A program made the translations under genes and the position numbers. From Dinghuibacter silviterrae (lineage in GTDB: Bacteria > Bacteroidota > Bacteroidia > Chitinophagales > Chitinophagaceae), in NCBI RefSeq assembly GCF_004366355.1, contig NZ_SODV01000002.1:62001-126000 (forward strand): DNA of 64,000 nt, read 5' to 3'. The notes under the pieces are model-generated. The model was not told the DNA's origin. It saw only the letters and a list, made by a program, of their open reading frames with translations, and did no database searches. Shown piece by piece: positions 35,342-43,982 of this stretch. How positions within the stretch are numbered: the first letter of the stretch is position 1; each line of letters begins with the position of its first letter.

Positions 35342-36508
35342 CTATTCGGGATAGATCAGGTATTTGGTGCGGATGGCTTTAAAAGCTGCTATCCCGGGTG
35401 CCCAGCTGGCGCGGATGGCGGCCTCGGAAAGACCTGCCTTAAGTTGGGCTTCCAACTGACCGGAACCGGCCAGCCGGGTAAAAAAGGCATTGAAAAAACT
35501 ATCCTTTGCGGGGAAATCGCGATAGGCTTCCAGGAGCCAGCGGAGCTGGAATCGGCCTTCGAGGGCGCCGGGGAGGGAAAGACCGCTGAGGTCGGTGCCA
35601 TAACAGGTTTTGTCTTTCAGGGGCGGATTTTTGGCCCCGGGGACGCTACGCGGGGTAAAACTAAAACCGCGGTCCGGGAGCGAGGGGTGGCCAAAGCATT
35701 GAAACGGGAAGTCCGTCCCCCGCCCGACGCTGACGGCGGTGCCCTCGAAAAGACAAAGGTCCGGGTAGAGGTAGACGCTTTGCATGTTGGGGAGGTTGGG
35801 GGAGGGCTTTACAGGAAGCCTGTAGTGACTGTGATGTGTGTACCCTGTACAGGGGATGACCGTGAGGCGGAAGCCGGGCGCCGCCGATGCGTCGATCCAA
35901 TGCTGGCCGATGAGCAGGTGCGCGTACTCACCCAGGGTCATCCCGTAGACGACGGGGATCGGCTGCATACCGACAAAGGACTTAAAACGGGGATCAAGAA
36001 CAGGGCCATCTACGTAAAAACCGTTGGGGTTCGGCCGGTCAAGAAGGATCAACGGCTTTCCATTGGTCATCGCGGCTTCCAGGAAATATTGAAGAGAAGA
36101 GATATAGGTGTACCAGCGGACGCCCACGTCCTGGATGTCAAAAACGAGGACGTCGACGTCCTGGAGCTCGGCGGGGTTGGGCGCCAGGTGTTTGCCGTAG
36201 AGGGACACGATGTCCAGACCGGTGGCGGAATCCCGGCCACCGCCCACCGCTTCGCCGGCGTCGGCGTTGCCCCGGAAACCGTGTTCAGGGGAAAAGATCC
36301 GGACGACCCGGATGCCCCGGGCGAGGAGGGTGTCTACCAGGTGGGTGGGCCCGACCCGGGAGGTCTGGTTGGCGAAAACCGCCACCCGTTTGCCTTCCAG
36401 GAGCTTGAGGTATTGGGCCATGTGCTCCGCGCCGGGGACGATTTGCGCCGCGCAGGGGGCCGCCGCCAGGCTTATCCACAGGAGCCACCATATTTTTATC
36501 ATTAGCAT
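35342..36508 (-). CDS. DUF1343 protein, NamZ-like exo-beta-N-acetylmuramidase
   Basis: 388 residues. A signal peptide (KIWWLLWISLAAAPCAAQ) leads into a DUF1343 domain: GKRVAVFANQTSRVGPTHLVDTLL, RIFSPEHGFRGNADAGEAV, DVLVFDIQDVGVRWYTYISSLQYFLEAA, LLDRPNPNGFYVDGPVLD and the SVGRGTDFPFQCFGHP block. Members of this family, NamZ of Bacillus subtilis being the reference, cleave terminal MurNAc from peptidoglycan fragments. Likely a periplasmic wall-recycling enzyme. Divergent from the FKBP isomerase gene with 55 bases between. Confidence 0.88.
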   Translation of the reverse strand: MLMIKIWWLLWISLAAAPCAAQIVPGAEHMAQYLKLLEGKRVAVFANQTSRVGPTHLVDTLLARGIRVVRIFSPEHGFRGNADAGEAVGGGRDSATGLDIVSLYGKHLAPNPAELQDVDVLVFDIQDVGVRWYTYISSLQYFLEAAMTNGKPLILLDRPNPNGFYVDGPVLDPRFKSFVGMQPIPVVYGMTLGEYAHLLIGQHWIDASAAPGFRLTVIPCTGYTHHSHYRLPVKPSPNLPNMQSVYLYPDLCLFEGTAVSVGRGTDFPFQCFGHPSLPDRGFSFTPRSVPGAKNPPLKDKTCYGTDLSGLSLPGALEGRFQLRWLLEAYRDFPAKDSFFNAFFTRLAGSGQLEAQLKAGLSEAAIRASWAPGIAAFKAIRTKYLIYPE

Positions 36509-36563
36509 CGTTTTGAGAGGTCAAAGATGCTAACTTGCAAGCATACTTTAAAAATCTGAAATT

Positions 36564-36992
36564 ATGCAACAAGTAAAAAAGGGGGACAAGGTTCGTGTGC
36601 ACTATCATGGAAAGCTGACCAATGGAGAAACCTTCGATTCGTCTGAAGGAAGGGCCCCCCTTGAATTCATCGTCGGGGCGGGTATGATGATCAAAGGTTT
36701 CGACGCCGCCGTGGTGGGGATGACTTTGGGAGAAAAGAAAACCGTCAATATACCGGCCGCAGAGGCTTATGGAGAATACGAAGCGGACCTGCTCATGGAG
36801 TTTCCCCGGGACCAGTTTCCGAAGGGGCTAACGCCGGAAGTCGGGATGCAACTGACGATGACGAACGGGGCGGGGCAGCAGATCCCGGTGACCATCGCAG
36901 CCGTCAAAGAGGACGTGGTGGTGCTGGACAGGAACCATTTCCTGGCGGGGAAAGAGCTGGTTTTCGACATTACCCTTGCTGAAATAGTCTGA
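36564..36992 (+). CDS. FKBP-type peptidyl-prolyl cis-trans isomerase, SlyD-like
   Basis: 142 residues. The FKBP core (KVRVHYHGKLTNGETFDSSEGRAPLEFIVGAGMMIKGFDAAVVGMTLGEKKTVNIP) is interrupted after residue ~70 by the 'insert-in-flap' domain typical of SlyD. It lacks the long histidine-rich metal-binding tail of E. coli SlyD. It should act as a cytosolic prolyl isomerase and chaperone. No signal peptide. The stop overlaps the pepT start (TGATG), so the two are co-transcribed. Confidence 0.93.
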   Translation: MQQVKKGDKVRVHYHGKLTNGETFDSSEGRAPLEFIVGAGMMIKGFDAAVVGMTLGEKKTVNIPAAEAYGEYEADLLMEFPRDQFPKGLTPEVGMQLTMTNGAGQQIPVTIAAVKEDVVVLDRNHFLAGKELVFDITLAEIV

Positions 36993-38245
36993 TGCCGCTG
37001 GACTACGCCTTTACGGTCAGCGAACGGTTTATGCGCTATGTACGGGTGGATACGCAAAGCGATCCGCAGTCGTCCACCCATCCCTCGACGGAAAAGCAAA
37101 AGGACCTTTCCGGGATACTTGTCCGGGAGCTTCACGACATAGGCGTAAGCGACGCGGTGATGGATGACTACGGTTACGTATACGCGACGATCCCCGCCAA
37201 TACCGGCAAAGCGCTCCCCGTGTTGTGTTTTTGCGCACACGTCGATACCGCACCGGATTGCAGCGGAACGGGGGTCCGGCCCCTGTTGCACCGGCACTTT
37301 GACGGAGAGGACATCGTACTCCCCGACGATCCGTCGCAGGTGCTGCGCGTAGAGGACTTTCCCTACCTGAAAGAGCACATCGGCCTGGACATCATCACGG
37401 CCAGCGGGACGACCCTTCTCGGGGGGGACGACAAGGCGGGGGTGTCCATCATCATGGACCTGGCGCATTACCTGAGCCTGCATCCGGAAGTACAGCACGG
37501 CACCATCCGGATACTTTTTACCCCGGATGAGGAAGTGGGCAGGGGGACTGCCAAGGTGGACCTGGCGAGGCTGGGCGCCGACTATGGCTATACGCTGGAC
37601 GGGGGCGAGGCGGGGTCGCTGGAAGACGAGACCTTTAACGCGGACGCCGTTCAGATCGATATTACGGGCATCAGTGCCCACCCGGGTTATGCGAAGGGTA
37701 AAATGGTCAACGCGCTAAAGGTCGCCGGGGAATTGCTGGCGGCCTTGCCAAAAGACAAGCTGGCGCCCGAGGTGACGGACAAACGGGAGGGCTTTGTCCA
37801 CCCGGTCCGTTGCGAAGGCATGGCGGAAAAAGCGACCGTGGAGTTTATCGTCCGGGATTTTACGGTAGAAGGACTAAAGGACCACGAGCGTACCTTGTAC
37901 GAGCTGGCCAGGAAGGTCGTGAGCGCTCACCCGGGCGCGGAGCTTTCATTTGACGTGACGGAACAATACCGCAATATGAAGAATATCCTTGAGCAGCACC
38001 CGAAGGTGACGTTGTATGCGCAGGAAGCGATCCGCCGTACGGGGCTCAAGGTTCGCGCGGAAAGCATCAGGGGTGGCACGGACGGCAGCCGGCTTAGCTA
38101 TATGGGGCTGCCTTGTCCCAACCTGTTTACAGGGATGCAGGGGATCCATTCGCGCCGGGAATGGATCGGGGTGTCGGATATGGAAGCCGCGGTGGAGACC
38201 CTGGTGCACCTGGTTCAGGTGTGGGCGGAACATAGCGAAGAATAA
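36992..38245 (+). CDS. pepT: Peptidase T (tripeptide aminopeptidase)
   Basis: 417 residues. A zinc M20B peptidase with metal and catalytic residues in CFCAHVDTAPD, TTLLGGDDKAGVSIIMDLAHYL, ILFTPDEEVGRGTAK and GGTDGSRLSYMGLPCPNLFTGMQGIHSRREWIG. It removes the N-terminal residue from tripeptides in the cytosol. Overlaps the FKBP stop by 1 base. The SPFH-protein gene begins 13 bases after it and may be on the same transcript. Confidence 0.95.
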   Translation: MPLDYAFTVSERFMRYVRVDTQSDPQSSTHPSTEKQKDLSGILVRELHDIGVSDAVMDDYGYVYATIPANTGKALPVLCFCAHVDTAPDCSGTGVRPLLHRHFDGEDIVLPDDPSQVLRVEDFPYLKEHIGLDIITASGTTLLGGDDKAGVSIIMDLAHYLSLHPEVQHGTIRILFTPDEEVGRGTAKVDLARLGADYGYTLDGGEAGSLEDETFNADAVQIDITGISAHPGYAKGKMVNALKVAGELLAALPKDKLAPEVTDKREGFVHPVRCEGMAEKATVEFIVRDFTVEGLKDHERTLYELARKVVSAHPGAELSFDVTEQYRNMKNILEQHPKVTLYAQEAIRRTGLKVRAESIRGGTDGSRLSYMGLPCPNLFTGMQGIHSRREWIGVSDMEAAVETLVHLVQVWAEHSEE

Positions 38246-38258
38246 ACCACATATCGAT

Positions 38259-39212
38259 ATGAACTATATTCCCTTTATAGGACTCTTTATCCTGGTGATC
38301 CTGATTTTTTCCGGTCTGGTGACCGTGGCCCAGGGAAACGTGGCCGTCGTGACCCTGTTTGGCAGCTACCGGCGGATCCTCCGGCCGGGGCTCAATTTCA
38401 AGATCCCTATCCTGGAGCAGATCTACCGGAAGATCAGCATCCAGAACCGTTCGGTGGAGCTGGAATTCCAGGCGGTGACCGTGGACCAGGCCAACGTCTA
38501 TTTCAAGGCCATGCTCCTGTATGCCGTTCAGAACGCCGACGAGGAGACGATCAAAAAGGTGGCGTTTAAATTTATCAGCGAACGGGACTTTATGCAGGCC
38601 CTGGTGCGTACCATAGAGGGGACCATCCGCGGCTTCGTGGCGACCAAAAAGCAGGCAGAGATCCTGGGTCTGCGCAGGGAGATCGTTGAATACGTAAAGG
38701 CACAGCTCGACCATGCGCTGGAAGAATGGGGTTATCACCTCATGGACCTTCAGATCAACGACATTACTTTCGACAAGGCCATCATCGACTCCATGAGCCG
38801 TGTGGTCGCGTCCAATAACCTAAAGGCGGCCGCCGAGAACGAGGGGCAGGCCCTCCTGATCACCAAGACCAAGGCCGCCGAAGCGGAAGGGAACGCCATC
38901 AAGATCTCGGCAGCAGCGGAGCGGGAGGCTGCCATGCTCCGGGGACAAGGGGTGGCCCTTTTCCGGGAAGAAGTCGCCAAGGGGCTTAGCCACGCCGCCG
39001 AAGAGATGAAACAAGCGAACCTGGATACCAACGTCATCCTGTTCAGCATGTGGACGGAAGCCCTCAAGAACTTCGCGGAAGTGGGGAAGGGGAACGTCAT
39101 TTTCCTGGACGGCTCCAGCGAAGGCATGCAGAAGACCATGGGGCAAATCATGGCGTTCCTGCAGATGAACCTGACGACCAAGGCAGATTCCAAGGGGTCG
39201 AATACTAATTAA
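38259..39212 (+). CDS. SPFH/Band 7 (stomatin/prohibitin-like) membrane protein
   Basis: 317 residues from the ATG at 38259; the longer frame back to 38016 is a shadow of pepT. One N-terminal membrane helix (YIPFIGLFILVILIFSGLVTVAQ) is followed by the SPFH domain (GNVAVVTLFGSYRRILRPGLNFKIPILEQIYRKISIQNRSVELEFQAVTVDQANVYFKAMLLYAV) and an alanine/glutamate-rich coiled coil (ENEGQALLITKTKAAEAEGNAIKIS). It probably assembles into large membrane-microdomain rings. No NfeD-like partner gene is next to it. Confidence 0.92.
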   Translation: MNYIPFIGLFILVILIFSGLVTVAQGNVAVVTLFGSYRRILRPGLNFKIPILEQIYRKISIQNRSVELEFQAVTVDQANVYFKAMLLYAVQNADEETIKKVAFKFISERDFMQALVRTIEGTIRGFVATKKQAEILGLRREIVEYVKAQLDHALEEWGYHLMDLQINDITFDKAIIDSMSRVVASNNLKAAAENEGQALLITKTKAAEAEGNAIKISAAAEREAAMLRGQGVALFREEVAKGLSHAAEEMKQANLDTNVILFSMWTEALKNFAEVGKGNVIFLDGSSEGMQKTMGQIMAFLQMNLTTKADSKGSNTN

Positions 39213-39246
39213 CACTATTTTGCGTTACTTAGGTACCTGAAAAATT

Positions 39247-39254
39247 TACTTTTG
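39247..39254 (+). promoter_or_regulatory. -7 promoter box (TACTTTTG) for exbB-exbD
   Basis: Exact TAnnTTTG match 19 bases before the exbB-like ATG at 39274. A TTTTG at 39218-39222 could be the -33 element, although the 24-base spacing is long. Confidence 0.55.
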
Positions 39255-39273
39255 CCCATAAATCCTAACAGGA

Positions 39274-39984
39274 ATGACCCCTATTTTGCTTCAATTGACC
39301 GGTGATTCTGTCCGTAAAATAACCGATTCCCTTGCCCACGCCCAGGCGACCGCTGCCCCTGCCCAAACGATGAACGTGATCGACCTGCTGATCAAGGGCG
39401 GATGGATGATGGTGCCCCTGGGTCTTTTGAGCCTTATAGCGGTATTCGTTTTCTTCGAGCGGTATTTCTATATCCGCAAGGTGTCCAAGTCGGACGACAA
39501 TTTCATGAACATCATCCGCGACCACATCATCAACGGGAACGTCCAGGCGGCGCGCAGCCTCGCCAAAAATACGGCAAACCCGGTCGCGCGGGTGATCGAC
39601 AAGGGGATACAGCGGATCGGAAAACCCATCGACGCGATCGAGAACAGCATGGAGAATATCGGGAACCTGGAGATCTACAAGATGGAACAAAACCTCGGCA
39701 TCCTGAGCGTCATCGCCCGGATCGCACCGATGTTTGGATTTCTGGGGACGATCGTCGGGATGATCCAATTGTTTTACGAGATTACATCGACAGGGGTATA
39801 CGACCTGACCACCATTGCCGGTGGTATTTATGTCAAAATGATCACCAGCGCCTCCGGTCTGATCATCGGCCTGCTGGCATTTGTGGGCTACAGCTTTCTC
39901 CATACGCAGATCGACAAATGCGCCAATAAGATGGAGCGCGCCAGCTCCGACTTTATCGATATTTTACAAGAACCCACCCGATAA
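39274..39984 (+). CDS. MotA/TolQ/ExbB family proton channel protein
   Basis: 236 residues with three membrane helices: VIDLLIKGGWMMVPLGLLSLIAVFVFFERYFYI, then a cytosolic stretch, then SVIARIAPMFGFLGTIVGMIQLFYEI and the TTIAGGIYVKMITSASGLIIGLLAFVGYSFLH region, as in ExbB/TolQ. Forms the proton-driven stator with the ExbD-like protein encoded 5 bases later to energise TonB- or TolA-type machinery. No tonB gene adjoins. An N-terminal ~35-residue periplasmic extension precedes the first helix. Confidence 0.93.
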   Translation: MTPILLQLTGDSVRKITDSLAHAQATAAPAQTMNVIDLLIKGGWMMVPLGLLSLIAVFVFFERYFYIRKVSKSDDNFMNIIRDHIINGNVQAARSLAKNTANPVARVIDKGIQRIGKPIDAIENSMENIGNLEIYKMEQNLGILSVIARIAPMFGFLGTIVGMIQLFYEITSTGVYDLTTIAGGIYVKMITSASGLIIGLLAFVGYSFLHTQIDKCANKMERASSDFIDILQEPTR

Positions 39985-39989
39985 ACCGT

Positions 39990-40391
39990 ATGCAACTGCG
40001 ATCCAGACGAATGAGGGCCCATGATGCCGAAGTAAGCACGGATGCGCTGAATGACATCCTGTTTATCCTGGTGATGTTCTTCCTGATTGTCTCTACGCTG
40101 GCCAACCCGAACGTGATCAAGGTCACTCAGCCAAAATCAAAAGCCGACACCAAGGCCAAACAATCGGTCGTCGTTTCTATAGACGCCAACAAACAGTATT
40201 ATGTCGGATCGGACAAGGTGACGATCGACCAGCTCAAGGCGGCCTTGATACCGGTTCTGGCGAAGGAAAACGGGGAGCCGACCATCGTCATCAACTCCGA
40301 CAAGACAGTGCCTATCGACTATGCCGTTGCGGTGATGCGGATTGCCCGGGAGTTGAATGCGAGGACGGTGTTGTCGGTGGATAACAAATAA
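39990..40391 (+). CDS. ExbD/TolR family biopolymer transport protein
   Basis: 133 residues: a short basic cytosolic N-terminus, one membrane helix with the key aspartate at its start (TDALNDILFILVMFFLIVSTLA), then a periplasmic domain. Partner of the ExbB-like protein; the helix aspartate carries the proton path in this family. Ends one base before the convergent prmC stop, with no space for a terminator between them. Confidence 0.93.
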   Translation: MQLRSRRMRAHDAEVSTDALNDILFILVMFFLIVSTLANPNVIKVTQPKSKADTKAKQSVVVSIDANKQYYVGSDKVTIDQLKAALIPVLAKENGEPTIVINSDKTVPIDYAVAVMRIARELNARTVLSVDNK

Positions 40392-41228
40392 TTATCGTCT
40401 TGCCCGGATCATCCGGTCTTTGCCCTGCATATCCTTTTTTAGGGTGACTTCGTTCAGGCCTTCACTTTCGAAGAGCGCGGCTGTTTGGGGGCCGAGGGAT
40501 TCGTTGATCTCTACGTATAGTACGGTCCCCGCATTTGTGACGCGGGCGAGCTTTCTATAGAATACAAGTGCGTCGTCGTCGGGTACGAACAGTGCCAGGT
40601 GCGGTTCCTGGGTGAGGACGCGGTCGTGCATCGCGGCCTTTTCTTTTTCTGCGATATAAGGAGGGTTACTTACCAGGATGTCGACCGCCGGAAGCGTTGT
40701 CCAGGTGGATTTGTCCAGGAAGTCCGCCTGGATGAAGCGGACCGGTGCGTGGTGGCGTTCGGCGTTGGCGCGGGCTATGGTTAACGCGCCGGGGGAGACA
40801 TCCAGGGCGTGGATCGCGGCGTTGGGGAGGTGTTTTTGAAGGGCGATGGGGATGCAGCCGCTGCCGGTGCCGATGTCGAGGATGCGCGGGGCGCCGCTGC
40901 GGGCGTCTTCGACGATCCAGTGTACAAGCTCTTCCGTTTCGGGCCGCGGGATCAGGACGTCTTCGTTGACATGGAAAAGGAGCCCATCGAACCAAGCCTC
41001 CCCAAGCACATACTGGACAGGCCGCTGGCGCAGGAGCTGGGCGAGGTCGGCTTCAAGTTGGGCGGCCTGCCCGGGGGCCAGGGGATCGGTCTTGCGGAGG
41101 ATGCGGTCCATGCGTCGCAGACCCAGGCGGCTTTCCAGGACGAGGTCGGCCACGGAAGCGGCCTCGCGAGGGTCGTAGACCGCCAGGAGGGAGCGGGTGA
41201 GGTATTCGTAGGCGGCGCCGGTCGTCAT
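40392..41228 (-). CDS. prmC: Peptide chain release factor N5-glutamine methyltransferase
   Basis: 278 residues. N-terminal helical domain, then the SAM site ILDIGTGSGCIPIALQKHLPNAAIHALDVS and the catalytic NPPY motif in ILVSNPPYIAEKEK. It methylates the glutamine of the GGQ motif of release factors RF1 and RF2. Transcribed away from ribD with only 26 bases between the two start codons; its -7 box TACGTTTG lies 5 bases before the ATG. Confidence 0.95.
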   Translation of the reverse strand: MTTGAAYEYLTRSLLAVYDPREAASVADLVLESRLGLRRMDRILRKTDPLAPGQAAQLEADLAQLLRQRPVQYVLGEAWFDGLLFHVNEDVLIPRPETEELVHWIVEDARSGAPRILDIGTGSGCIPIALQKHLPNAAIHALDVSPGALTIARANAERHHAPVRFIQADFLDKSTWTTLPAVDILVSNPPYIAEKEKAAMHDRVLTQEPHLALFVPDDDALVFYRKLARVTNAGTVLYVEINESLGPQTAALFESEGLNEVTLKKDMQGKDRMIRARR

Positions 41229-41233
41229 GGCTG

Positions 41234-41250
41234 CAAACGTAGTACTTTTG
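41234..41250. promoter_or_regulatory. Back-to-back -7 boxes of divergent prmC and ribD
   Basis: Minus strand: TACGTTTG at 41241-41234, then CAGCC and the prmC ATG. Plus strand: TACTTTTG at 41243-41250, then CAGC and the ribD ATG. The boxes are separated by one base and point in opposite directions, so each promoter's -33 region must fall inside the neighbour's coding sequence. Confidence 0.6.
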
Positions 41251-41254
41251 CAGC

Positions 41255-42298
41255 ATGAGCACGCACGAAAGGTATATGCGGCGTTGTCTGCAACTGGCGG
41301 CCCTGGGGGCGGGGAGCGTGGCGCCCAACCCCATGGTCGGTGCGGTGTTGGTGTACCGCGACCTGGTGATCGGTGAGGGGTATCACCAGCGCTATGGACA
41401 GGCGCATGCGGAAGTCCATTGCATCAGGGATGCGGAGGAACGGTTTGCGGCGGGGCAGTGGGCGAACTTAGGTTTTGCCGACGCGGGGGCTTTGCTGGCG
41501 GCGTCGACCTTGTATGTGTCGCTGGAGCCTTGCGCTCATCATGGGAAAACGCCCCCCTGTGCGGACCTGGTGGTGGCGAAAGGCATCCGGCGCGTGGTCG
41601 TGGGGGTGCGTGATCCATTTCCGGAAGTGAATGGTAAAGGCATCGACAAACTGCTCCGGGCGGGGATCGAAGTGATTTGTCCAGTGTTGGAGGAGGACTG
41701 CATGGCGCTCAACAGGCGTTTTTTCACTTTTCATACAAAGCACCGGCCCTATATCATCCTGAAGTGGGCGCAAAGCGCGGATGGGTGTATTGGCCGGGAG
41801 GGACAGCGGATCGCGGTGTCCAATGCCTGGTCGAAACGGCTTGTCCATCGCTGGCGGAGTGAGGAGGCCTCGATCCTTGTGGGGGGGCATACGGCAAGGG
41901 TGGACGATCCGGCACTGACGAACCGGTACTGGCCGGGACCCAGTCCGCTCCGGTTGGTGTTGGATCCGGATGGGGTGCTGACCCCGGGTATGAAGGTGCT
42001 GGACGGAGAGGCGCCGACGGTGGTGTATCCGACCCGGGACCTTCGCGAAGTCTTGTCGGACCTGCACCGGCGATCAGCCCAAAGCGTGCTGGTGGAAGGG
42101 GGCGCCCGTTTGTTAACCTCCTTTATCGCCGGGGGGCTTTTTGACGAAATCCGGGTGATCCGGTCGGAAACGGTGCACCTGCCGGGCGGGATACCCGCCC
42201 CCGTTATGCCGGTGGTACCGCTTCAGCGGTCTTTTGCGTTGGGGGACGACCGTGTGTTCATTTATAGTAGTTTTGTGACGCATGGATATTGGGGCTGA
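41255..42298 (+). CDS. ribD: Bifunctional riboflavin biosynthesis protein RibD
   Basis: 347 residues. N-terminal deaminase domain with zinc ligands in HAEVHCI and PCAHHGKTPPCADLVV, and a C-terminal reductase domain (RPYIILKWAQSADGCIG, then GGHTARVDDPALTNR, VLVEGGARLLTSFI). It carries out two successive steps from the GTP-derived pyrimidine toward riboflavin. The ATG at 41255 lies 4 bases after a -7 box; an ATG at 41276 (MRRCLQLAAL) would also give a complete enzyme. Overlaps the YigZ gene by 17 bases. Confidence 0.96.
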   Translation: MSTHERYMRRCLQLAALGAGSVAPNPMVGAVLVYRDLVIGEGYHQRYGQAHAEVHCIRDAEERFAAGQWANLGFADAGALLAASTLYVSLEPCAHHGKTPPCADLVVAKGIRRVVVGVRDPFPEVNGKGIDKLLRAGIEVICPVLEEDCMALNRRFFTFHTKHRPYIILKWAQSADGCIGREGQRIAVSNAWSKRLVHRWRSEEASILVGGHTARVDDPALTNRYWPGPSPLRLVLDPDGVLTPGMKVLDGEAPTVVYPTRDLREVLSDLHRRSAQSVLVEGGARLLTSFIAGGLFDEIRVIRSETVHLPGGIPAPVMPVVPLQRSFALGDDRVFIYSSFVTHGYWG

Positions 42299-42890
42299 CG
42301 TTTATTATACCATCGACAAGCCGTCGGTGGCTGAATTCAAGGACCGGGGCAGCCGGTTTATTGCTTTTGCCTATCCTATTCTCACCCAGGCCGATTTCAA
42401 AGAATGTTTGCAGAAGGTAAAAAAAGAACACCCCAAGGCGGACCACCATTGTTTCGCCTATCGTCTGGGCGTGGATGGTCTTCAGTTCCGTTCGGGGGAC
42501 GATGGGGAACCCGCGGGCAGTGCGGGGCGGCCGATCCTCGGACAGCTTGATTCCAAAGAACTGACCAATACCGCGGTGATCGTGGTGCGCTATTTCGGGG
42601 GAACGCTTTTAGGCGTACCGGGGCTGATCAATGCGTATAAAACCGCAACGGCGCTGGCGCTCCAGGTGGTGCCGATCGTCTCCAAACCGGTGGAGGTGCC
42701 GTACGAGCTGCACTTCGACTATACACAACTCAACGACGTGATGCAGGTGGTGCGTCAACAACAGTGCCGTGTGATCGAACAGGACTTGCAACTGTTTTGC
42801 CGCATGGTCGTGGGGATACCCAAGGTGCGGCTGACGGAGGCGTTGTACAAGCTTGGGGAGTTGTATACGGTGGAGGTCAAAAAAGTCTGA
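42282..42890 (+). CDS. YigZ/IMPACT family protein
   Basis: 202 residues. N-terminal IMPACT domain marks: KDRGSRFIAFAYPI, HPKADHHCFAYRLG, RSGDDGEPAGSAGRPILGQLD and NTAVIVVRYFGGTLLGVPGLINAYKTA. A DUF1949-like C-terminal half follows (YTQLNDVMQVVRQQQCRV). Bacterial members are poorly defined; eukaryotic IMPACT acts in translation control. The start lies 17 bases inside ribD, so expression is coupled. Confidence 0.92.
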   Translation: MDIGADVYYTIDKPSVAEFKDRGSRFIAFAYPILTQADFKECLQKVKKEHPKADHHCFAYRLGVDGLQFRSGDDGEPAGSAGRPILGQLDSKELTNTAVIVVRYFGGTLLGVPGLINAYKTATALALQVVPIVSKPVEVPYELHFDYTQLNDVMQVVRQQQCRVIEQDLQLFCRMVVGIPKVRLTEALYKLGELYTVEVKKV

Positions 42891-42901
42891 CGCTTTTGCG
42901 G

Positions 42902-42918
42902 CCGCGCACCCTGCGCGG
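42902..42918. terminator. Possible weak bidirectional terminator
   Basis: CCGCGC and GCGCGG pair around a 5-base loop in the 33-base gap between the convergent YigZ and CBM9-like genes. Only short T/pyrimidine runs flank it, so its strength as a terminator is doubtful. Confidence 0.35.
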
Positions 42919-42923
42919 ATTTC

Positions 42924-43982
42924 TCAATGCTGCCGCCCGATATTCCCGTTCGGATCGATGGTCCACGTTTCATGGGTGTCCGGGGCGGTCAGCATCGCAA
43001 TGAAGGTATGGGCGGTGGCTTCGATGGTGAGCGCCGTGCTATGTCCATCGATCGCGCTTTCCGCGGCCAGGCCAAGCCCGGCGGCATCCGTATAGGTGCC
43101 GTGCGTACCGTGATACATCATTTCCCTGTAGGCCACTTCCCAAAGACGGTTTTTTAGCGACTCGGAGAAGGGAAGCGTGAACGCCGTATCGTGGTCTGCA
43201 AACAAGAGGTACCCCCAACGCTCTGGAAAGTGCATGTTGATGACGCCTTGCGGGGACCACACCCAGTTGTGCTCGGGTACGTTTTGGCGTTTTACATAAT
43301 GGCCGTCCTGTACGTCGGTGTCCCATTCGACACGGGAGAAATTGATGCGCCACAGGGACCCGGGGGCGGGCGTTTCTGTGCCGTTACCCATGCTGATGGC
43401 GGCGATGGGGACGGCCATTTCCACGGTCCAGCCGCGGTCGGTGTCCCCGGGATGATTGAGGGTACCGTCGATGTGTACGGCCTTTTGGAGACCGGTGGCG
43501 TCCCAGGAGATCAACGCGTTCCCGCCGACCCGGTAGGGTTCGGGCAGGTAAAGATCGAAGAGGGTGCCCAGGGCGTTGATCTCCATTTCGAAATAGTGCC
43601 TGGCGTTGTTATCGGGGTTGACAAAGACCTCGAAGTCGTTGTCGTGGAAGATGATGTCGTCGTGATGGTTCAGTGTTGCCCATACATCGGGTTCTTCGAG
43701 CTGGGCGGCGATATAGAGATAGTGTTCGTCCCACAGCATCTTTGCCCGGGTGCGAAAGCGCGGGCGGGGACGGATATCACCTTCAATATCGGAAAAGTCC
43801 CCGGTCCAGGGGGCCGTTTGCCAGGCGGCGTCGTCCAGCCGGCCGTCGATGTGCGGGGGCACGGACGTTTTTTGAACGACATAGTGCAGGGGCATCCGGG
43901 TCAGCCGGGTAAGAAGGGCGCTGTCGTCCTGGGCGGTGGCGCGAAGGGCGGACAGGAGCAGGAGGAAAAAGAGGGGTTTCAT
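42924..43982 (-). CDS. Secreted CBM9-like carbohydrate-binding protein
   Basis: 352 residues. Signal peptide (KPLFFLLLLSALRATAQ), then a family 9 carbohydrate-binding-like domain of ~200 residues: PHIDGRLDDAAWQTAPWTGDFSDIEG, AKMLWDEHYLYIAAQLEEPDVWAT, DNDFEVFVNPDNNARHYFEMEINALGTLFDLYL and GWTVEMAVPIAAI. Such proteins bind sugars at the cell surface or in the periplasm; no enzyme domain is seen in the remaining ~120 residues. Its start overlaps the stop of the dehydrogenase gene (ATGA), a pairing without an obvious functional link. Confidence 0.85.
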   Translation of the reverse strand: MKPLFFLLLLSALRATAQDDSALLTRLTRMPLHYVVQKTSVPPHIDGRLDDAAWQTAPWTGDFSDIEGDIRPRPRFRTRAKMLWDEHYLYIAAQLEEPDVWATLNHHDDIIFHDNDFEVFVNPDNNARHYFEMEINALGTLFDLYLPEPYRVGGNALISWDATGLQKAVHIDGTLNHPGDTDRGWTVEMAVPIAAISMGNGTETPAPGSLWRINFSRVEWDTDVQDGHYVKRQNVPEHNWVWSPQGVINMHFPERWGYLLFADHDTAFTLPFSESLKNRLWEVAYREMMYHGTHGTYTDAAGLGLAAESAIDGHSTALTIEATAHTFIAMLTAPDTHETWTIDPNGNIGRQH

